Source: Methanococcus voltae PS
GTDB taxonomy: Archaea; AGJL01; Methanococci; Methanococcales; Methanococcaceae
Assembly (NCBI RefSeq): GCF_024807035.1
Contig: NZ_JANUCQ010000003.1
Location: forward strand, 1 to 64,000
DNA: 64,000 nucleotides
Reading direction: 5' to 3'
Shown: positions 60,867 through 64,000 of the stretch, piece by piece
Layout: every line of letters starts with the position of its first letter
Position numbering within the stretch: the stretch's first letter is position 1
Notes under the pieces: model-generated
What the model was told of the DNA's origin: nothing
The model's input: only the letters and a program-made list of their open reading frames with translations
Databases searched by the model: none
Translations under genes and position numbers: made by a program

Positions 60867-61080
60867 AAAAATTATATCTATCTGTCTTATTATTTTATTA
60901 TTTTTTACATTGCTATTTTATTAATATTATTTTTACGTTACTAATTTTGTATCCTATTTTACGAAGATTATTAATATTTTAAAATAGATAATATCTTAAA
61001 TAATTAACTAAAAAATGTCATATTATAATTATTTATCAAATATTAATTACGGAATGTTACAATTATTTATTGAGAATAGG
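60867..61080 (+). terminator. U-rich region after the MoaB-like gene
   Basis: T-rich tracts (for example TTTTATTATTTTTTACATTG) follow the stop, with no hairpin of note. Farther on, the spacer is AT-rich to the cofA ribosome-binding site. Confidence 0.4.
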
Positions 61081-61087
61081 TGGTTTT

Positions 61088-62494
61088 ATGTTTATTGATG
61101 GCAAATGGGTACTCAGAGATGAAATTGACGTTATAAATCCGTATGATTACAAAGTAATTGAAAAAATTACTGCAAATAGTAGGGATGAGACTAAAAATGC
61201 GATAAAAGTTGCCCTAGAAAATAAGGAACATATGCACAAATTATCGGCAAACAATAGGTATAAAATATTGATGAGATTAGCAGACGCTGTTTCAAACAAT
61301 AAGGACCGTTTTGTAAAATTATTAGCGATAGATGCGGGAAAACCTGTTCGTCAAGGTCGAATAGAAGTAGACCGTAGTATTACCACCCTTAGGTTATCTG
61401 CATTCTACGCCAAAGAATTGCGCGGAGAAACTATAAACTCGGAAAATAGGCTAATATATACTAAAAAGGAACCTTTAGGGGTCGTAGGTGCAATTACACC
61501 ATTTAATTACCCCTTAAATTTAGTAGTACATAAAATAGCGCCTGCAATAGCTACGGGAAATACTATTGTATTGCACCCTTCGTCTAAAGCTCCATTATCT
61601 GCAATATTACTTACTAAATTAATAGAAAATACCTTGAAAAAGATGAAAATACCCCTTGGAGTATTTAATTTAGTTACGGGTCATGGCGAAGTTGTAGGTA
61701 ATGAAATAGCTACCAATGAAAACGTTAATATGATTTCATTCACAGGTAGTGTAGAAGTAGGTCAAAATATTGCTAAAAATGCAGGTATGAAGAAAATTGC
61801 TCTTGAATTAGGGGGTAATAATCCATTGATAGTATTGGAAGATTGCGATATCGATAAAGCAGTAGAAAATGCAGTTAGAAGCAAGTTTTTAAATTCTGGT
61901 CAGGTATGTATCTCGGTAGGTAAAGTTTTAGTACATGAGCAGATTTACGACGAATTTATTGAAAAATTAGTTGATAAAACGCGTGATTTTAATATAGGGA
62001 ACCCTCTTGAAGATAGCACCGATATGGGACCGCTTATAACTTCAGAAAATGCAGATAGAGTGGAAAACTTAATAAAAACATCTATTTCAGAAGGTGGGGA
62101 ACTAATAACTGGTGGAATGAGACGAGATTCATTGATAAGTCCTACTATAATCTCAGTTAAAGAAAATAACATATTGTTGAATGTTGAAACTTTTGGACCA
62201 GTTTTACCAGTTACAAAAATTATAAATATGGAACATGGGCTAGAATTAGCTAATAAAGGCAATTATGGGTTACAAGCGGGCGTATTTACGCGAGATATAA
62301 ATAAAGCCATGTATATTGCAGAAAATCTCGATTATGGAGGAGTAATGATAAATAATAGCCCCACGTTTAGACAGGAAAATATGCCTTTTGGAGGAGTGAA
62401 GAATAGTGGTTTAGGGCGAGAAGGAATAAAATATACTGTAGAAGAGATGACAGAAGATAAAACTATTGTAATTCACAATGATTTTAAATTTTAA
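61088..62494 (+). CDS. cofA: lactaldehyde dehydrogenase
   Basis: The 468-residue aldehyde dehydrogenase matches the archaeal lactaldehyde dehydrogenase of F420 synthesis (MJ1411 by recall). It oxidises lactaldehyde to lactate with NAD. The catalytic Cys is in NSGQVCISVGK near 276, the Glu in ALELGGNNPL near 240 and the NAD loop SFTGSVEVGQ near 219-228. A glyceraldehyde-3-phosphate or other aldehyde role is possible because the superfamily is broad. ATG 61088 follows GGTGG; an ORF six codons longer is not supported by a second site. CofD and GTP cyclohydrolase III of the same pathway lie near 22-24 kb. Confidence 0.87.
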   Translation: MFIDGKWVLRDEIDVINPYDYKVIEKITANSRDETKNAIKVALENKEHMHKLSANNRYKILMRLADAVSNNKDRFVKLLAIDAGKPVRQGRIEVDRSITTLRLSAFYAKELRGETINSENRLIYTKKEPLGVVGAITPFNYPLNLVVHKIAPAIATGNTIVLHPSSKAPLSAILLTKLIENTLKKMKIPLGVFNLVTGHGEVVGNEIATNENVNMISFTGSVEVGQNIAKNAGMKKIALELGGNNPLIVLEDCDIDKAVENAVRSKFLNSGQVCISVGKVLVHEQIYDEFIEKLVDKTRDFNIGNPLEDSTDMGPLITSENADRVENLIKTSISEGGELITGGMRRDSLISPTIISVKENNILLNVETFGPVLPVTKIINMEHGLELANKGNYGLQAGVFTRDINKAMYIAENLDYGGVMINNSPTFRQENMPFGGVKNSGLGREGIKYTVEEMTEDKTIVIHNDFKF

Positions 62495-62630
62495 GGTGAA
62501 TAATACTAATTTATTTAGATACATTTGATAAAATATTAATAATTTTAAATAAAAAGACGGTTAAATAACATATATTAAATTATATTTAGTTTTAAAAATC
62601 AAAATAATTTATAAAAATATTGGTGACATT
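62495..62630. other. spacer with an orphan ribosome-binding-site-like sequence
   Basis: AAGGTGAATAATAC just after the cofA stop looks like a ribosome-binding site without a start codon. It could be a relic of a lost gene. GGTGAC precedes tldD at 62621-62626. Confidence 0.25.
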
Positions 62631-64000
62631 ATGGTTTTAAATTTAGATTGTTTGAATGTCGAGAAAATTCAAAAACTACTAGAAAAGGGAACTTATGCGG
62701 ATATAAGGGTCATTAAAAGTTGTTCTAACAACATAGTAATGAAAGATGGGGATATAGACGAAATATCTAGCGGAAATTACGGAGGCGTTATTGTTAGAGT
62801 GCTTGAAAATAATGGATGGGGATTAGCAACGTCTAATGACATAAATATGCCCAATATTGAAGAATTATTTGATAGCGCATATAAAAGTGCCAAATTATCC
62901 GATATGCACACCAATAAAGAAGTTATAATGAAGGAAGTTCCAATTGTAACCGATAAACTAAAAACAAAAGTTAAAATAAATCCTTTGGATATCTCAGTCG
63001 AAGAAAAAAAGGAATACATGAATATTGTAAATAAAAACCTTAGCGATGAGAATAATCAAATTGTAAGCAAATCTATTAATTATTCCGATGCAGAGGGTGC
63101 TTCATTACTCCTTACTAGTGAAGGCACATGTATTGAAAGCGAAGGGATAAAAACACTTATGAGAATGATGGCAGTTTCAAAAGGAGAATCTTTACAATTT
63201 GCATTTGATAAATCAGGTGGTGATGGTTTTGAAGCTATTTCTGAAGATAATCTAGAAGAAAAAAGTATAAAAGTCAAAGAAAGAGCTTTAAGATTACTTA
63301 GTGCAAAACCTTGTCCAAAAGGAGAATTTAACGTAGTTTTAGACCCCGAATTAGCAGGAGTATTTATACACGAAGCAGTTGGGCATGCTACCGAAGCAGA
63401 TTTGGTTTTATCCAATGATAGTGTATTTAAAAATAGAATAGGGGACATAATTGGTAGTGAAGAAGTAACCGTTATTGACGACCCTACAATTGAAGGTTCC
63501 TTTGGATTTTATAAATATGATAATGAAGGTGTTAAGGGAGCAAAGTCAACACTTATTGAGAACGGTGTTTTAAAAGGTTATTTGCATTCAAGAGAAACTG
63601 CAGGAAGGCTTGGGATGGATGTAACCGGTAATTCTAGAGCTCAAGCACTTAATAAGCCTATCGTACGTATGAGCAATACATACATAAAGTCTAAAAACTG
63701 GAAATTCGATGAATTAATCGAGGATACCAAAGACGGTATTTACTTAATTGGCTCCAGAGGGGGACAAGTCGATACAGGTAAAGGTTTATTCCAATTTAAT
63801 TCTGTAGAAGCATTTATGATTGAAAATGGAGAATTAACCACGTCTCTCAAAGATGCAGGACTTAGTGGCGAAATTATGTCAATTTTACATGACGTAAATG
63901 CCGTTACAGATGATTTTTACCTTAGCAAAGGTTACTGTGGAAAAGGAGGTCAAAGTGTACCCGTAGGAGATGGTGGTGGTTGTATAAGAACTAAAACCAC
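62631..64000 (+). CDS. tldD: TldD-family zinc metalloprotease, cut by the window end
   Basis: The frame is open from ATG 62631 to the window end, 456 codons without a stop, so the C-terminus is missing or only just complete. The zinc site HEAVGH is at about 248-253 and the family Gly-rich sequence GSRGGQVDTGKG near 376-387 is visible, and the last residues read VPVGDGGGC, typical of TldD near the C-terminus. The N-terminal domain has the YADIRV-type start of the family. TldD and TldE form a protease pair, and its partner may follow. GGTGACATT precedes the ATG. Confidence 0.9.
   Translation, partial: MVLNLDCLNVEKIQKLLEKGTYADIRVIKSCSNNIVMKDGDIDEISSGNYGGVIVRVLENNGWGLATSNDINMPNIEELFDSAYKSAKLSDMHTNKEVIMKEVPIVTDKLKTKVKINPLDISVEEKKEYMNIVNKNLSDENNQIVSKSINYSDAEGASLLLTSEGTCIESEGIKTLMRMMAVSKGESLQFAFDKSGGDGFEAISEDNLEEKSIKVKERALRLLSAKPCPKGEFNVVLDPELAGVFIHEAVGHATEADLVLSNDSVFKNRIGDIIGSEEVTVIDDPTIEGSFGFYKYDNEGVKGAKSTLIENGVLKGYLHSRETAGRLGMDVTGNSRAQALNKPIVRMSNTYIKSKNWKFDELIEDTKDGIYLIGSRGGQVDTGKGLFQFNSVEAFMIENGELTTSLKDAGLSGEIMSILHDVNAVTDDFYLSKGYCGKGGQSVPVGDGGGCIRTKT

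Noticed and set aside
62777-63019. short minus-strand frame opposite the start of tldD
   Set aside because: It is antisense to a well-supported gene and has no motif.
63080-63448. 122-residue minus-strand frame opposite tldD
   Set aside because: The plus strand encodes conserved TldD including HEAVGH, so this frame is a shadow.

Overview
This is an AT-rich archaeal chromosome segment. The gene content points to a methanogen of the order Methanococcales, most probably Methanococcus itself. The supporting genes are methanogenesis marker 7, CfbD and CfbB/CbiA for coenzyme F430 and corrinoids, ComD for coenzyme M, a homoaconitase large subunit of the coenzyme B type, CofD, CofA and GTP cyclohydrolase III for F420, a fused Kae1-Bud32, archaeal AlaRS and ThrRS, RfcS, Rpp30 and the archaeal diadenylate cyclase DacZ. 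Ribosome-binding sites are typically GGTGA, and spacers hold TATA-type promoters. Many simple-sequence repeats and Asn-rich protein inserts would fit M. voltae better than M. maripaludis, but that species guess is inference.

Layout. 1-10 kb: initiator tRNA, a PHP-domain protein, a small membrane protein, an M24 peptidase, aroA, purB, purD, an MJ0936-type phosphodiesterase, hemD and a linked unknown gene. 10-20 kb: enolase, alaS, pantoate kinase, HtpX, an ACT/DUF5612 protein, a core MetE-type methionine synthase and a membrane-anchored winged-helix protein. 21-31 kb: glycosyltransferase, cofD, GTP cyclohydrolase III, a Dus-like TIM barrel, comD, the ms2t6A enzyme, a HIT protein, a DUF92 membrane protein and a GMC-like flavoprotein. 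31-43 kb: prs, marker 7, a PfkB sugar or nucleoside kinase, a DUF1611 P-loop protein, CBS protein - sodium symporter - CBS protein, hisA and kae1-bud32. 42-52 kb: thrS, cbiC, an unknown gene next to rfcS, cfbD, DUF211, rnp3, a TatD-like hydrolase and a SpoIIM-like membrane protein. 52-64 kb: cfbB/cbiA, dacZ, the homoaconitase large subunit, cbiM-cbiN-cbiQ-cbiO, a MoaB-like protein, cofA and a tldD cut by the window end.

How the genes work together. Most genes serve housekeeping and cofactor pathways. Tetrapyrrole genes (hemD, cbiC, cfbD, cfbB/cbiA) sit with a cobalt transporter. cofD, GTP cyclohydrolase III and cofA feed F420. purB, purD and prs make purines. kae1-bud32 and the methylthiotransferase act in series on tRNA A37. 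dacZ could signal to the CBS-domain proteins beside the sodium symporter, but that link is speculative.

I saw no transposase, prophage, CRISPR array or defence island. No clearly new system stands out. The best leads are the CBS-symporter-CBS trio, the membrane-bound winged-helix protein, a direct repeat over the purB promoter, a palindrome shared by two promoters, and repeat expansion inside coding regions. All functional calls come from reading motifs by eye; no database search was run. MJ locus numbers and gene-order comparisons with M. jannaschii are from memory.
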